Shown: positions 19,301-29,484, counted from the first letter of the stretch. The stretch is 64,000 nt of DNA from Bufo bufo (GCF_905171765.1 NC_053392.1:406390565-406454564), one strand, 5' to 3'. Program-made: numbers and translations. Notes: generated by a model from the letters alone, not told the origin.

Positions 19301-20893
19301 CAAACCGGATTCCAAAAAAGTTGGGATACTATACAAATCGCGAATAAAAACTGAATGCAATGATGTGGAGGTGCCAACTTCTAATATTTTGTTCAGAATA
19401 GAACATAAATCACGGAACAAAAGTTTAAACTGAGAAAATGTACCATTTTAAGGGAAAAATATGTTGAATCAGAATTTCATGGTGTCAACAAATCCCAAAA
19501 AAGTTGGGACAAGGACATTTTCACCACTGTGTGGCATCTCCCCTTCTTCTTACAACACTCAACAGACGTCTGGGGACCGAGGAGACCAGTTTCTCAAGTT
19601 TAGAAATAGGAATGCTCTCCCATTCTTGTCTAATACAGGCCTCTAACTGTTCAATCGTCTTGGGCCTTCTTTGTTGCACCTTCCTCTTTATGATGCACCA
19701 AATGTTCTCTATAGGTGAAAGATCTGGACTGCAGACTGGCCATTTCAGTACCCGGATCCTTCTCCTACGCAGCCATGATGTTGTGATTGATGCAGAATGT
19801 GGTCTGGCATTATCTTGTTGAAAAATGCAGGGTCTTCCCTGAAAGAGATGACGTCTGGATGGGAGCATATGTTGTTCTAGAACCTGAATATATTTTTCTG
19901 CATTGATAGTGCCTTTCCAGACATGCAAGCTGCCCATGCCACACGCACTCATGCAACCACATACCATCAGAGATGCAGGCTTCTGAACTGAGCGTTGATA
20001 ACAACTTGGGTTGTCCTTGTCCTCTTTGGTCCGGATGACATGGCGTCCCAGATTTCCAAAAAGAACTTTGAATCGTGACTCGTCTGACCACAGAACAGTC
20101 TTCCATTTTGCCACACTCCATTTTAAATGATCCCTGGCCCAGTGAAAACGCCTGAGCTTGTGGATCTTGCTTAGAAATGGCTTCTTCTTTGCACTGTAGA
20201 GTTTCAGCTGGCAACGGCGGATGGCACGGTGGATTGTGTTCACTGACAATGGTTTCTGGAAGTATTCCTGAGCCCATTCTGTGATTTCCTTTACAGTAGC
20301 ATTCCTGTTTGTGGTGCAGTGTCGTTTAAGGGCCCGGAGATCACGGGCATCCAGTATGGTTTTACGGCCTTGACCCTTACGCACAGAGATAGTTCCAGAT
20401 TCTCTGAATCTTCGGATGATGTTATGCACAGTTGATGATGATAGAAGCAAAGTCTTTGCAATTTTTCGCTGGGTAACACCTTTCTGATATTGCTCCACTA
20501 TCTTTCTGCGCAACATTGTGGGAATTGGTGATCCTCTACCCATCTTGGCTTCTGAGAGACACTGCCACTCTGAGAAGCTCTTTTTATACCCAATCATGTT
20601 GCCAATTCACCTAATTAGTGTAATTGGTCTTCCAGCTCTTCGTTATGCTCAAATTTACTTTTTCCAGCCTCTTATTGCTACTTATCCCAACTTTTTTGGG
20701 ATTTATTGACACCGTGAAAATTGGAATCAACGTATTTTTCCTTTAAAATGATACATTTACTCGGATTAAACGTTTGATCTGTCATCTACGTTCTATTACA
20801 AATAAAATATTGACATTTGCCATCTCCACATCATTGCATTCAGTTTTTATTCACAATTAGTTTAGTGTCCCAACTTTTTTGGAATCCGGTTTG
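19301..20893 (-). mobile_element. Tc1-family transposon, apparently complete
   Basis: A 1,593-bp element with ends CAAACCGGATTCCAAAAAAG and its reverse complement, flanked by TA (19299-19300, 20894-20895). The outer inverted repeat spans about 70 bp. A second copy of the core, 'ccaaaaaagttggga', lies inside each end (19496 and about 20688), giving the IR/DR arrangement known from Tc1 elements. The transposase between the ends is intact, so this copy may be or recently have been autonomous. Confidence 0.92.
19521..20597 (-). CDS. Tc1 transposase, intact
   Basis: 358 aa from the first ATG; the more usual start is probably the later Met in MGRGSPIP (about 340 aa). The N-terminal half carries two helix-turn-helix DNA-binding segments (about 35-75 and 95-145), joined by a basic GRKTILD linker. 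The DDE catalytic domain has Asp in WSDESRF (about 171), Asp in QQDNARPH (about 261) and Glu in SPDLSPIENIW (about 296); the second Asp-to-Glu spacing of about 34 fits the DD34E Tc1 group. No stop or frameshift is present. It would bind the TIRs and catalyse cut-and-paste transposition into TA sites. Confidence 0.93.
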   Translation of the reverse strand: MIGYKKSFSEWQCLSEAKMGRGSPIPTMLRRKIVEQYQKGVTQRKIAKTLLLSSSTVHNIIRRFRESGTISVRKGQGRKTILDARDLRALKRHCTTNRNATVKEITEWAQEYFQKPLSVNTIHRAIRRCQLKLYSAKKKPFLSKIHKLRRFHWARDHLKWSVAKWKTVLWSDESRFKVLFGNLGRHVIRTKEDKDNPSCYQRSVQKPASLMVCGCMSACGMGSLHVWKGTINAEKYIQVLEQHMLPSRRHLFQGRPCIFQQDNARPHSASITTSWLRRRRIRVLKWPVCSPDLSPIENIWCIIKRKVQQRRPKTIEQLEACIRQEWESIPISKLEKLVSSVPRRLLSVVRRRGDATQW

Positions 20894-21540
20894 TATATTC
20901 TGGGTTTAAAAAAACACCCATTTTGTGCAAGACCCTACATTTTGGGCCTTTTATGCATTTGTTACAGTCAAATACAAGCTTTAAATACTGCAGTTATATT
21001 CTGGGTTTAAAAAAAACACCCAATTTGTGCAAGACACTACATTTGGGGCCTTTGCTGCATTTCTGAGAGTCCAATAAAAGCGTTAAATACTGCTGTTGTA
21101 TTGTGGTTTGAAAAAAACACCCATTTTGTGCAAGACACTACATTTGCGGCCCTTGCTGCATTTCTGAGAGTCCAATACCAGCTTTAAATACTGCAGTTAT
21201 ATTCTGGGTTTAAAAAAACACCCATTTTGTGCTAGACACTACATTTGGGGCCTTTGCTGCATTTCTGAGAGTCCAATACATGCGTTAAATACTGCTGTTA
21301 TATTCTGGGTTTAAAAATACACCCATTTTGTGCAAGACACTACATTTGCGGCCTTTGCTGTATTTCTGAGAGTCTGCAATTATATTGTTGGTTGACAAAT
21401 TAACATTTTTTGTGACCGTGAAGTAATTTATATAAAATTCACCGTCACTGCCTTCCTGTCATTGAACTTATGATGACTATTGGCAGTTACATAGTCGCCT
21501 GACATAAACCATCTGTTAGTTTGGTTGGTGAACGCAAAGA

Positions 21541-22310
21541 ATGAGGAGAGTGTCAAATAAGGGACGCGTCCCCGGTCATATTGCTGCTGGTGTGGGTGGA
21601 GCTCCTGTTGCAGGGAGAAGACATGGTCGATCTGTGCCAGCTACACGCACAAGTGAAACACCTTCCTCGGGTGCAAGTAGGTGACAGAACCTTCAGCGTT
21701 ATTTGGTCGGGCTTAATGCGGCTCTATGAATGGTGAGGCCAGAACAAGTACAGGCGATAGTAGAATGGGTGGATGACAGTGCCTCCAGTTCCTTCACATT
21801 GTCTCCCACCCAGTCCTTTCCTGCTGAAAGATCAGACTTGGCACCTGCAGCCCATGGCCATTTCACCTCACCCCCTTGCAAATCAGCCTAGCAGTCTCAG
21901 CCCCAGGTCCTACAGCAGTCTCTTCTGCTTTTTGATGACTCTGCTAGCAGGGTTTCCCAGGGCCATCCACATAGCCCTGTCCTAGAAGTGGAAGATATTG
22001 AGTGCACTGATGCCCAACCACTTATGTTTCAGGATGAGTACATGGGAGGACCACCACAGCACGTCTTGGATGATGATGAAACACAGGTGCCAACTGCTGC
22101 GGCTTTCTGCAGTCTCCAGACCAACAAGGAGGGCAGGGGTAAAGAGTAGGTGGAAGATGTTGTGGAGGATGATGAGGTACTAGACCCCAAATGGAATCAA
22201 GGTCATGTGAGTGACCTGTCTAGTTCGGAGGAAGAGGCGGTAGTCGCACAGAGGCACCAGCACAGCATCGAGGGAGCAGGGTGCAAAAGCGTCTGTTACA
22301 TTCTCGGGTG
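21541..22310 (+). pseudogene. hAT-B transposase N-terminal remnant
   Basis: Starts ATG-AGG-AGA and reads MRRVSNKGRVPGHIAAG, a basic low-complexity tail like those of the other hAT copies here. An acidic stretch follows, with VEDIECTDAQPLMFQDEY, VLDDDETQVPTA and VEDVVEDDEVLDPKWNQG. Several in-frame stops occur (for example after SSGASR and before QNLQRY). No BED finger or catalytic core follows: the reading is replaced by rRNA-derived DNA from about 22555. Confidence 0.6.
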
Positions 22311-22554
22311 AAATTTAACAATTTTATGCTGTGAATAACCCCCTGCTCTGCATAGTTAAAAAAATCGTTTGTTCCATTGGTGGGTGACATTAACCCATTT
22401 TTGCTGATGAAAATCCCCTGCTCTGCTTAGGTGACAGGGACTTAAATTTCAAAAATTCTTCTTTAATTGACGCTTGTCCCCTCTTTTCATTCGATTCTTC
22501 CGCTTTAATAACTTGTCCCACATTTCCGCTTGATCACATTTCAGCCATTGACCT

Positions 22555-23232
22555 CCCTTGGATGTGGTTATCCCTTTACTTGGAAGCTTCGGCTTCAATA
22601 ATTTGTCCCACATTTCCGCTTGATCACATTTAATTTCATCCAGTGACCTTCCTTGGATGTGGTATCTCTTTCTCAGGCTGCCTCTCCGGCATGGAACCCT
22701 GATTTCCCGTTACCCGTGATCACCATGGTAGGCGCAGAAAAGAACATCGAAAGTTGATAGAGAAGATATCCAATTGGATCGTGGACGTCATGGGGACGTG
22801 CGATCAGGCAGAAGTTATCTAGATTTAACAAAGGGGCAGCAGGGCCTCTCCTGTCTAACGTTTCCAAATCCCAAATATCACATTCCCTGTAATTTTTTTA
22901 TTAATCATTCCAATAACAGGGCATCTTAAGAGTCCTGTATTGTTATTTATCATTGCTACCTCCCCGAGTCAGGAGTGGGTAATTGCCCCACGCCCCCTCC
23001 TTTACTTGGAAGCTTCAGCTTCAATAATTTGTCCCACATTTCCACTCGATCACATTTAATTTCATCCATTGACTTCACTTGGATGTGGTATCCCTTTCCC
23101 AGGCTCCCTCTCAGGCATGGAACCCTGATTCCCCGTTACCCGTGATCACCATGGTAGGCGCATAAAATAACATCTAAAGTTGATAGGGAAGATATCCAAT
23201 TGGATCAAGGCTGTCATGTGGACAAGCGACAT
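22555..23232 (-). pseudogene. 18S rRNA-derived segments in antisense, partly duplicated, inside hAT-B
   Basis: On the minus strand three blocks match the 5' domain of eukaryotic 18S rRNA: a block with 'ccacatccaagg', 'gagcctgagaaa'-like sequence, 'gaatcagggttc' and 'taccatggtgatcacgggta' (22840-22651), a block with 'acccactcctgactcgggga', 'ggtag' and 'aacaatacaggactctt' (22990-22886), and a second copy of the first block (23232-23075). A truncated start ('ccttggatgtgg' on the plus strand) lies at 22555. Between blocks is a repeated spacer of about 75 bp ('aataatttgtcccacattt') absent from normal 18S. The blocks are diverged and not a functional rRNA gene. They occupy the place where the transposase core should be. 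The match is by memory of conserved 18S sequence. Confidence 0.8.
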
Positions 23233-23520
23233 GGTTGAGCAGTATGTGTGCACACGCCTACACGTACTGACTGATTGGTCTGCCCCCTTCAACTTCTGGG
23301 TCTCCAAATTGGGCACATGGCCTGAGCATGCCCTTTATGCTTTGGAGGTGCTGGCCTGCCCTGCAGCCTGTGTATTGTCTGAATGTTTGTTTAGCACGGC
23401 AGGAGGGGGTTATCACAGGCAAGCGCAACCGCCTGTCCACAGCCAATGTGGACAAGCTCACGTTCATTAAAATGAACCAGGCAGGGATCCCACAGGACTT
23501 GTCCGTACCTTGTGCAGAAT
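23233..23520 (+). pseudogene. hAT-B transposase C-terminal (dimerisation) remnant
   Basis: Reads FNFWVSKLGTWPEHALYALE followed by VLACPAACVLSECLFSTAGG, then after a frame change ITGKRNRLSTANVDKLTFIK. This is the hAT C-terminal dimerisation motif (compare LLACPASSVLSQRTFSAAGG at about 53560 in hAT-D). It lies directly after the rRNA-derived insert. Confidence 0.8.
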
Positions 23521-24045
23521 AGACATGTATACTGGCCTCAGTCAGCTATTTTTGTACTCCAGCACACTTTCTCTTTGTTTTATTTTTTATATTTCCAAAT
23601 GTTTTGGGGTCTACCCAAATTTGAATTTTTTTTTAAATAAAAAACAAAACCAAAAATCTGTGTTGGCTACCTCCTCCTACACCGCCGCTTCCACTTACAC
23701 CGCCACATCCATCGCCTCCTCAACCTCCTACTCCATATGGACCTCCTACTCCTAGATCAAGATTATTATTATTATTTTTTTACATATTTTATCTTATTTG
23801 AAGTCATTTCCCTATCCACATTTGTTTGCAGAGCACTTGCCATGCTCTTAACCACATTTTGCTGCCATTTGCAGCCCTCTAGCCCTTTCCATGACTTTTT
23901 TTGAGCCATTTTAGTGCTCCAAAGTTCGGGTCCCCATTGACTTTAATGGGGTCAAGTTCGGGTCCTGAACTCTAACTTTTTTGTGAAGTTCGGCCGAACC
24001 CGTCGAACCCGAACATCCAGGGGTCCGCTCAACTCTAGTTATAAC

Positions 24046-25035
24046 CAGAAGAGAAAATCTTTTGTTGTGCTTTTTCATACATAAAATCACCATACTTTCG
24101 CTGGGCAGTTATCATTTCCTCTCTCTTAGCATCTGTCTGATTTTCATAATATACTTGCTCTTTTCTAGTTACCTCTTCTTTAAGCTCCTTTTCTCTTGAC
24201 GCAAAATCCCTCCTCATGGATGCTATCTTTCTCATTAGGATTCCCCTGATAAAAGCTTTCATAGCATCCCAAACATATTACATTTTCGTAGAGCCCTTGT
24301 TGATATTCTAAATAACAGAAATCTCCTCCTGGATAGATCAGTGTTCTACAATAAGACTCAGCCAATGCAGATTAACCCTTCAACAAGCTCCACCCCTCCT
24401 ACTCCAGAGATCGACCTTCAGCAACAAAGGAGAGTGATCGGAGACCGACCTTGGCTCACAACATATTTTAACCACACTGCCCGCATGCCCATGGTTGATT
24501 AACTCCATGTCGATACGAGACATGGAAACACCTGTTCTACTACAACAAGAGAAGGCCTTGGTAGAATCATTTCTATACCTCCAAATATCAACAAAACCCG
24601 TTTCTCTAAAGAGTTTTGCCAATGGAGAAGTAAATCTACAAGGAGCATTTCCCCCCCTATTACTGCTGATTCTCTCCAGTTCTATATCCATTACACAATT
24701 AAAATCGGCAATAAAATGGTTGCACAACTTTCCCTCTCTTCCATAAATATTAACAATTGACCCAGTATACGGAGAGTATGGCGGGGGAATGTAAACGAAT
24801 GCAAGGATACATTTTGTGCCATTTAATATCCCATAAAGAAAAACATATCTCCCTTCCCCGTCACTAGATATGGAAATGCACTTGAAGTCAACCCTTCTAT
24901 GTATCAATATGGAAACACCCCTTGAATAACTAGTATAGACTGAATAGTTACAAGAACTCATCCATTTCTTTTTAATACATTGAATGGTATCCTTAGTCAA
25001 ACGTGTTTCCATTAAACCAACTATACCTGGAAGAT
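24046..25035 (-). pseudogene. L1 ORF2 fragment: endonuclease and central region
   Basis: Minus strand from 25035: PGIVGLMETRLTKDTIQ, then GVSILIHRRVDFKC, a GD-like FIADFNCVMD, SRIDMELIN and SVSDHSPLLLKV. These match the L1 APE endonuclease (E in ETRLT, D/N in ADFN, SDH). After 24380 the central ORF2 follows in other frames, ending in a charged helix (KEEVTRKEQVYYENQ). The Gly of the GDFN motif is Ala. The left edge is the hAT-B target duplication at 24038-24045. Inactive fragment. Confidence 0.8.
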
Positions 25036-25785
25036 ACAACAACAAAAAGAAGAGTATGTGTAATACCTTACATATAAAATATATATTTTTATTGATAATT
25101 AAAAAGGTGTACAAAACACTGTCATGAATAACATATAGTATGAGTTTCCAAAGTTTTTAATACAACGTCTATAGCGTCCAATAATTAATTTAATACATGT
25201 ACATGGGTTGCAATTCAATATGTAAGGGAAACACTATATGCGTGGCTTTATGAACTGCAGGGTATGGTAATCTCTGCTGGACTAAAGTGCAAGTGTGTCC
25301 CAACATCTATCTCATGCAATGTAAAGTGACTAGTGCATAATGGTAGATAAGAGGAGCGGCACCTTCGTCCATATCGTCACTTTACAGGTATTGACAGATC
25401 ATTGATCTTATCTACCATTATGCACTAGTCACTTTACATTGCATGAGATAGATGTTGGGACACACTTGCACTTTAGTCCAGCAGAGATTACCATACCCTG
25501 CAGTTCATAAAGCCACGCATATAGTGTTTCCCTTGCATATTGAATTGCAACCCATGTACATGTATTAAATTAATTATTGGACGCTATAGACGTTGTATTA
25601 AAAACTTTGGAAACTCATACTCTATATGTTATTCATGACAGTGTTTTGTACACCTTTTTAATTATCAATAAAAATATATATTTTATATGTAAGGTATTAC
25701 ACATACTCTTCTTTTTGTTGTTGTATTGAATCTTAGAGTATTCCGGTCACGCAGGACCATATAAGCTGCAGACCTTATTGTGAAG
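25036..25785. mobile_element. 750-bp fold-back element with near-perfect arms and 14-bp TSD
   Basis: The left arm (about 25037-25350) and right arm (about 25405-25730) are inverted copies: 'agaagagtatgtgtaatacc' near 25050 is mirrored by 'ggtattacacatactcttct' near 25692, and 'atctatctcatgcaatgtaa' by its complement around the centre. The unpaired centre is about 55 bp ('gaggagcggcacc'). The flanking L1 sequence TATACCTGGAAGAT is duplicated (25022-25035 and 25786-25799), proving insertion. A 14-bp duplication suits target-primed retroposition more than a cut-and-paste transposon. No coding capacity. Confidence 0.85.
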
Positions 25786-25799
25786 TATACCTGGAAGAT

Positions 25800-25884
25800 G
25801 TTTATGAATCAAATAAAAAATGGCACATCTCTTAACTTCATCCCCCATACCCCGTACATTCCACGCTAATATCTTAACCGACAT
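25800..25884 (-). pseudogene. L1 ORF2 start codon and first residues
   Basis: Minus strand ATG at 25884-25882 opens MSVKILAWNVRGMGDEVK, the conserved N-terminus of L1 endonuclease (N in WNVRG is catalytic). The reading continues as YLIHKHLPGIVGLMETRLT once the fold-back at 25036-25785 is skipped. Confidence 0.8.
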
Positions 25885-26072
25885 ACTGGGTCAAACAAAC
25901 AAAAAACACCCGCTCCACCAGTTCCAACTATATCCAACCACCCCCCATCCCACCACTTGTCTCCAGGCTAATATTAAACCTGCGAACTCTATTCCAGAAC
26001 TACCCCACCCCCCCATCCCCACCACACTTCATCATGTACAAAGAAGATTGCGACATTCATAAATTCTTAGGA

Positions 26073-26840
26073 CTATTTAAATCCCTTTATGTCCATCCAT
26101 TCTACAGCCTCCTCCGGCTTATCAAAAACATGAATAATGTCCTCAAAAACGACCCGCAAGCTAGATGGGAAGTTGAGAGTATATGTCATATTGGCCTGGG
26201 CCAGTCTTTTTTTAACAGCTACAAAGCTATGTCTTTTTTCCTGTGTGTCCTTAGAGTAATCCGGATAGATTGAGATCTTACAACCAATTTAACACAGATC
26301 CGATTTCTCCATCACTCTCTTCAGGATCCTGTCCCTGTGTTTGGAACTTAGGATTTTAGCTAGCAATACAGACGGATGGGACCCATGATCCTAATATTAC
26401 AATGTCTTGATCTATCCGCTAGATCTGTTTTTGCTTTTAGGGCCCCCCTTTCCTCCTTTAGAAGCAAAATGTCTTGTTTCATAATATCGAACTCTGACCT
26501 CAAGTCTGAGGTAACAGAGTCTAGTTCTTGGAGTTTAGATCGCACTTTATTTAAGTCACATCTAATAAGCTATATATTCGTTTTTACAGATCCCATTTGT
26601 GTTGTCAAATTCTCTAAAGCCTCATTAGATCTCTTAACATGTACAAGGATTTTGCCCAAGATATGCGCGTCTTGATTATTTATTTCTGACAGAATAGTGG
26701 AGATAGGTATCCCCAACTGACCTAATTCCTGGGCTTCTCTTTCAGCAAGCTGGTCATTATTATTTTATTTAGTACTGTCTCCCTGCATATTCTTAGAGGC
26801 CATCCTTGTTTTAGCCGCTGGAGATTTTAAATATTTATCA
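26073..26840 (-). pseudogene. L1 ORF1 (RNA-binding protein), decayed
   Basis: The minus strand gives GQLGIPISTILSEINNQ, then a coiled-coil-like helix SKLQELDSVTSDLRSEFDIM with KQDILLLKEERGALKAK, then RHCNIRIMG at the start of the RRM-like domain. After stops, a C-terminal block follows with SFVAVKKRLAQANMTYTLNF and FDKPEEAVEWM. This order (coiled coil, RRM, C-terminal domain) is that of vertebrate L1 ORF1p, the chaperone that coats L1 RNA. At least three stops or frame changes are present. Confidence 0.7.
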
Positions 26841-26849
26841 ATCTTGGAT

Positions 26850-27590
26850 GATCCACCTTCTGGTCTATTCCCTGAGCGGCATTTTGGAGAGGACAATTCA
26901 CCAGATTTGCTACTGCTTTTGGGGGCCACGATCTATTAGCAGGCTTACAAATATAACTTGGACAGGCTATTAATGTCCAAGATTTTCCAGATATTAAAGC
27001 TTCAAGCTTCTGTATACACCATTCCAAAAATGCAAAGCTGCATAAAAATAAAAAATAAACACCCCACACACATGAGGTTGGGGGGCCCAAGATGAACAAG
27101 GATATCTTTGAACTTGGTAACAACTTTTTCCCCGCTTTAAATCAAATGCTCCAAGCCTCCATTCACCGCTGCCTGTTCAAAATTTCCCCTTTCCTCCTTT
27201 CCTTTGGTTATACACCCCTCTCCTCACCCTCCCCTCTTACCAACCCAGCAACACAGGCGGCGCTCACAAAACTGCCTGGGTCACAGCCAGGATCAGCGCA
27301 GGAGCTGGGAGGAGTCAATAATACAAGCCAGGAGTAAAAGGCAGCGTGGGTCTCTGTCCTGTAGTGGCAGGAGCTGGATCAAACCACGGTCCTCTTCTCA
27401 TCCAGTCTTCAAGGGGAGCTGAGAGCGGGAGGCAGCATCAGACAAAACAGAAAGCTGAGGCATCAACAAGCCACAGTCCCGGACATTATACACGGCATTC
27501 GTACACAAACGAGCGGGTTAGGTGGGCGGGTAGGCTGGCAAGGACGGCACGCACCAGTTACGTCATGCCGCCACACTCGCCCTCCGTGGA
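26850..27590 (-). other. Probable L1 5' untranslated region
   Basis: Upstream of ORF1 on the minus strand, becoming GC-rich at 27230-27590 with CpG-containing phrases such as 'gcggcatgacgtaactggtg', which includes a CRE-like TGACGTAA. This suits an L1 internal promoter. The upstream boundary is set by the change to AT-rich DNA at about 27590 and is approximate. Confidence 0.45.
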
Positions 27591-28007
27591 GTTTCTTTTT
27601 TTAATTTTTTACATTAATGGGATTACTTTTGCTAAAATGGTTTGTCCAAGATCATATTGCATTAAAGGTCTCCTAAAGTCACCCCCTTCAAAATAAAATA
27701 AACTCAGTAATATGCTCACCTTTAAAATAGTCCTCACTGTCCTATTCCTGCACCACCAGCTTTGTCAGACTTCATGTAAAATCGTTGTAAGCACTAGTAG
27801 CTACTGTGAAATGTAGTTTCAACCACAGTATTGTAACACCTCACTGCAGAGATCAGATACTCTGACATGGACATTTGACACTAACATCATGTCACCATCA
27901 AAAAAGGTAAAAGCAGAGACCCACAGGAGTCTATGGAACAGAGAAAGTTTATTGAGTGTACAAAAAGGGTTTATTAATTTTTGATGGGAGACTTAAAATT
28001 GCCTATT
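27591..28007. other. Non-coding DNA between L1 and a solo LTR
   Basis: About 400 bp of AT-rich sequence without a coding frame or clear termini. Nothing recognised. Confidence 0.5.
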
Positions 28008-28688
28008 TGTTACAGGTAGTGAGCGTGGACCCACTGTGTCAACCAACCTGCTTAACTTTGGGCAAGTCCTGAGGGCGTTATCCCGGCAGTCCCCTGGTTT
28101 TTACCCTTTAAACCCAATTTACGGATCAGGCCTTCTCCGCAGGGGAGCCATCAGGCCGATAGCTCTTGGAATAGTCCCGTGTGGTTGGCCGTTGACCCAC
28201 TGAGATCAAGCAATACTCATAGTTAGGAAACAGGCAGAGGTCAGGGCAGGCAGAGTAAATTTTAATCCAAGAAGCAGTCCAGAGGTCAGGGCTGGCAGCA
28301 CAGGGTCAGTACAGAATGCAGGCACAGGACAGGTCAGACAGCAGAGTCAGGATACAAGAAACAAACAGAAGTCGGTACAAAGACAGGCAAACGGATTATG
28401 GTCAAGCAAGTAAAAAATAAATAAATAAATCTAAAGGATTGCTTAGGTAAGGGGTGGATATAGAGGAGAGCTGATGAGCTCATTAGTCGAACAGCTGAAC
28501 CCAGAGCAAAAAGAGCAATTAATTCTTGCAATGAAGAAGGGACATCTTCTGCATACACAGACAGTGACCTAGAAGTCAGGCTGCATGGGAGGCAGGAGTC
28601 TGGTGGCCAGCCATAGGCAGGAACTAGATCAGCGATGCAATGCCCGTGCCACTCCAGATAGCGGCTGGCACGAAGTGTCACCATGACA
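28008..28688 (-). mobile_element. Solo LTR (family 1 relative), 681 bp with 5-bp TSD
   Basis: Begins TGTTAC and ends ATGACA on the plus strand, flanked by CTATT on both sides (28003-28007, 28689-28693). On the minus strand a TATA-like 'ctctatatccaccc' lies near 28455. The 3' half resembles 5057-5713 ('ccaaccacac', 'gggactattccaagag', 'ggctcccctgc'). No internal region, so a solo LTR. Confidence 0.75.
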
Positions 28689-28978
28689 CTATTAGACATG
28701 CAAAAACATGATTTCTTTTCTCTGAGGAACAATAGTAACTGCAACTGACAAGAGTAATGGATCCACAGAACAGGTGGCGCATAAGGTTATTTAGAACAAG
28801 TAAATCACAGCTCACCCATAGAGGGGACGATGCATGAAAGTGCTGAACTTGTATCATAACTTGTAAATCCGTTGTGGAGATCTGCAGCATAAAATGACAT
28901 GATGTAGATTTCAAATCTGCACTGTAGGTACATTTACACTGTAGATTTTTTACACAGCACATGGATAACACTTCTTAA

Positions 28979-29480
28979 AGGGTAACTGTCATATTTTTTA
29001 TATTTGCTTGTTTATTAGAACTAGGCATGTATGCCTGAGTTAGTCTGTCAATGATTGTCAAAAGATCTGTAATAACCTTATAATAACAGCTTTCCTTAAT
29101 GTCCCCTGTCCCTTTCCACTGCTCCCTTAAAAGACAGTTGCTATGGCTTGTCCCTCTCCGGCTAAGAAGACAGGAAGATGGAGGGGAGGTCCTTCACACT
29201 GCATGGCTGCATTAGGCTTCAGAGTCAGAGGCGTGTCTCACAGTAATCTAATCTGATTGGTTGGCAGGGAGCTGCTGGCTACAGCAAGTGTGTATGGGAA
29301 GTGAGGGAAAGCAGTTTTTGCCTCAGAGAACTGGTAGAGGAGCCATCTTGAGAAGGTCCTCATATTGTAAATGTTTAAACAGCCATAACTAAGGGAACAA
29401 CTCAAGGAAAACAGTGGTATGTGAAGAAACAAAATATTGCTATATGCATAATGCATTTATGAAAACATGACAGTTACCCT
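28979..29480. mobile_element. TTAA-flanked MITE (Kolobok/T2-like)
   Basis: The ends read AGGGTAACTGTCAT and ATGACAGTTACCCT, directly flanked by TTAA (28975-28978 and 29481-29484). TTAA targets and AGGG-type ends are typical of the T2/Kolobok MITEs known from frogs; piggyBac also uses TTAA. 502 bp, no coding frame. Confidence 0.75.
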
Positions 29481-29484
29481 TTAA

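Larger units (their letters stand above)
19190..21400 (+). repeat. Tandem array of about 100-bp units in the hAT-B leader, split by Tc1
   Basis: Units start with 'tattctgggtttaaaa', run through 'cacccattttgtgcaagac' and 'gcctttgctgcattt', and end in 'aaatactgc'. One to two units lie before the Tc1 (19190-19298) and about five after it (starts near 20894, 20996, 21098, 21198, 21299). The Tc1 entered at a TA within one unit. Confidence 0.85.
15546..24037 (+). mobile_element. hAT-B: hAT-family transposon carrying a CR1 LINE, a Tc1 and 18S rRNA-derived DNA
   Basis: The ends are TAGGGTTGAGCG and CGCTCAACTCTA (11 of 12 paired), flanked by a perfect 8-bp duplication GTTATAAC (15538-15545 and 24038-24045), diagnostic of the hAT superfamily. 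Both subterminal regions are rich in 'ttcgggt'/'acccgaa' phrases. Inside are the CR1 insertion (about 15790-18790), the Tc1 (19301-20893), a 100-bp tandem array, transposase N- and C-terminal remnants and antisense 18S rRNA segments in place of the transposase core. It landed in the L1 at 12450-27590 and cannot encode its own transposase. Confidence 0.9.
12450..27590 (-). mobile_element. L1-type LINE, split by three later insertions
   Basis: Pieces of one L1 lie in the correct order on the minus strand: GC-rich 5' region (27590-26850), ORF1 (about 26840-26073), ORF2 start and endonuclease (25884-25800, then 25021-24380), central ORF2 (24380-24046), connecting region (15537-15249) and RT plus C-terminus (14317 to about 12620), ending near a T-rich run at 12450 (poly-A on the minus strand). 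The breaks coincide with a 750-bp fold-back (25036-25785), hAT-B (15546-24037) and a mariner-like element (14320-15246), each with its own target duplication in L1 sequence. Each join restores L1 protein sequence, so this was one insertion. Many stops and frameshifts; an internal deletion lies before the RT domain. Inactive. Confidence 0.85.

Noticed and set aside
19810..20277. A 155-codon minus-strand frame inside the Tc1
   Set aside because: Out-of-frame shadow of the transposase.
24380..25114. A 244-codon minus-strand frame that looks like one protein beginning at 25114
   Set aside because: The first 25 or so residues come from the fold-back element at 25036-25785. Only the part below 25035 is L1 endonuclease, so the apparent start is an artefact of the insertion.
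27092..27696. GC-rich frames near 27100-27700 as a host exon
   Set aside because: They are antisense or parallel to the probable L1 5' UTR, lack splice-site context and resemble no protein.
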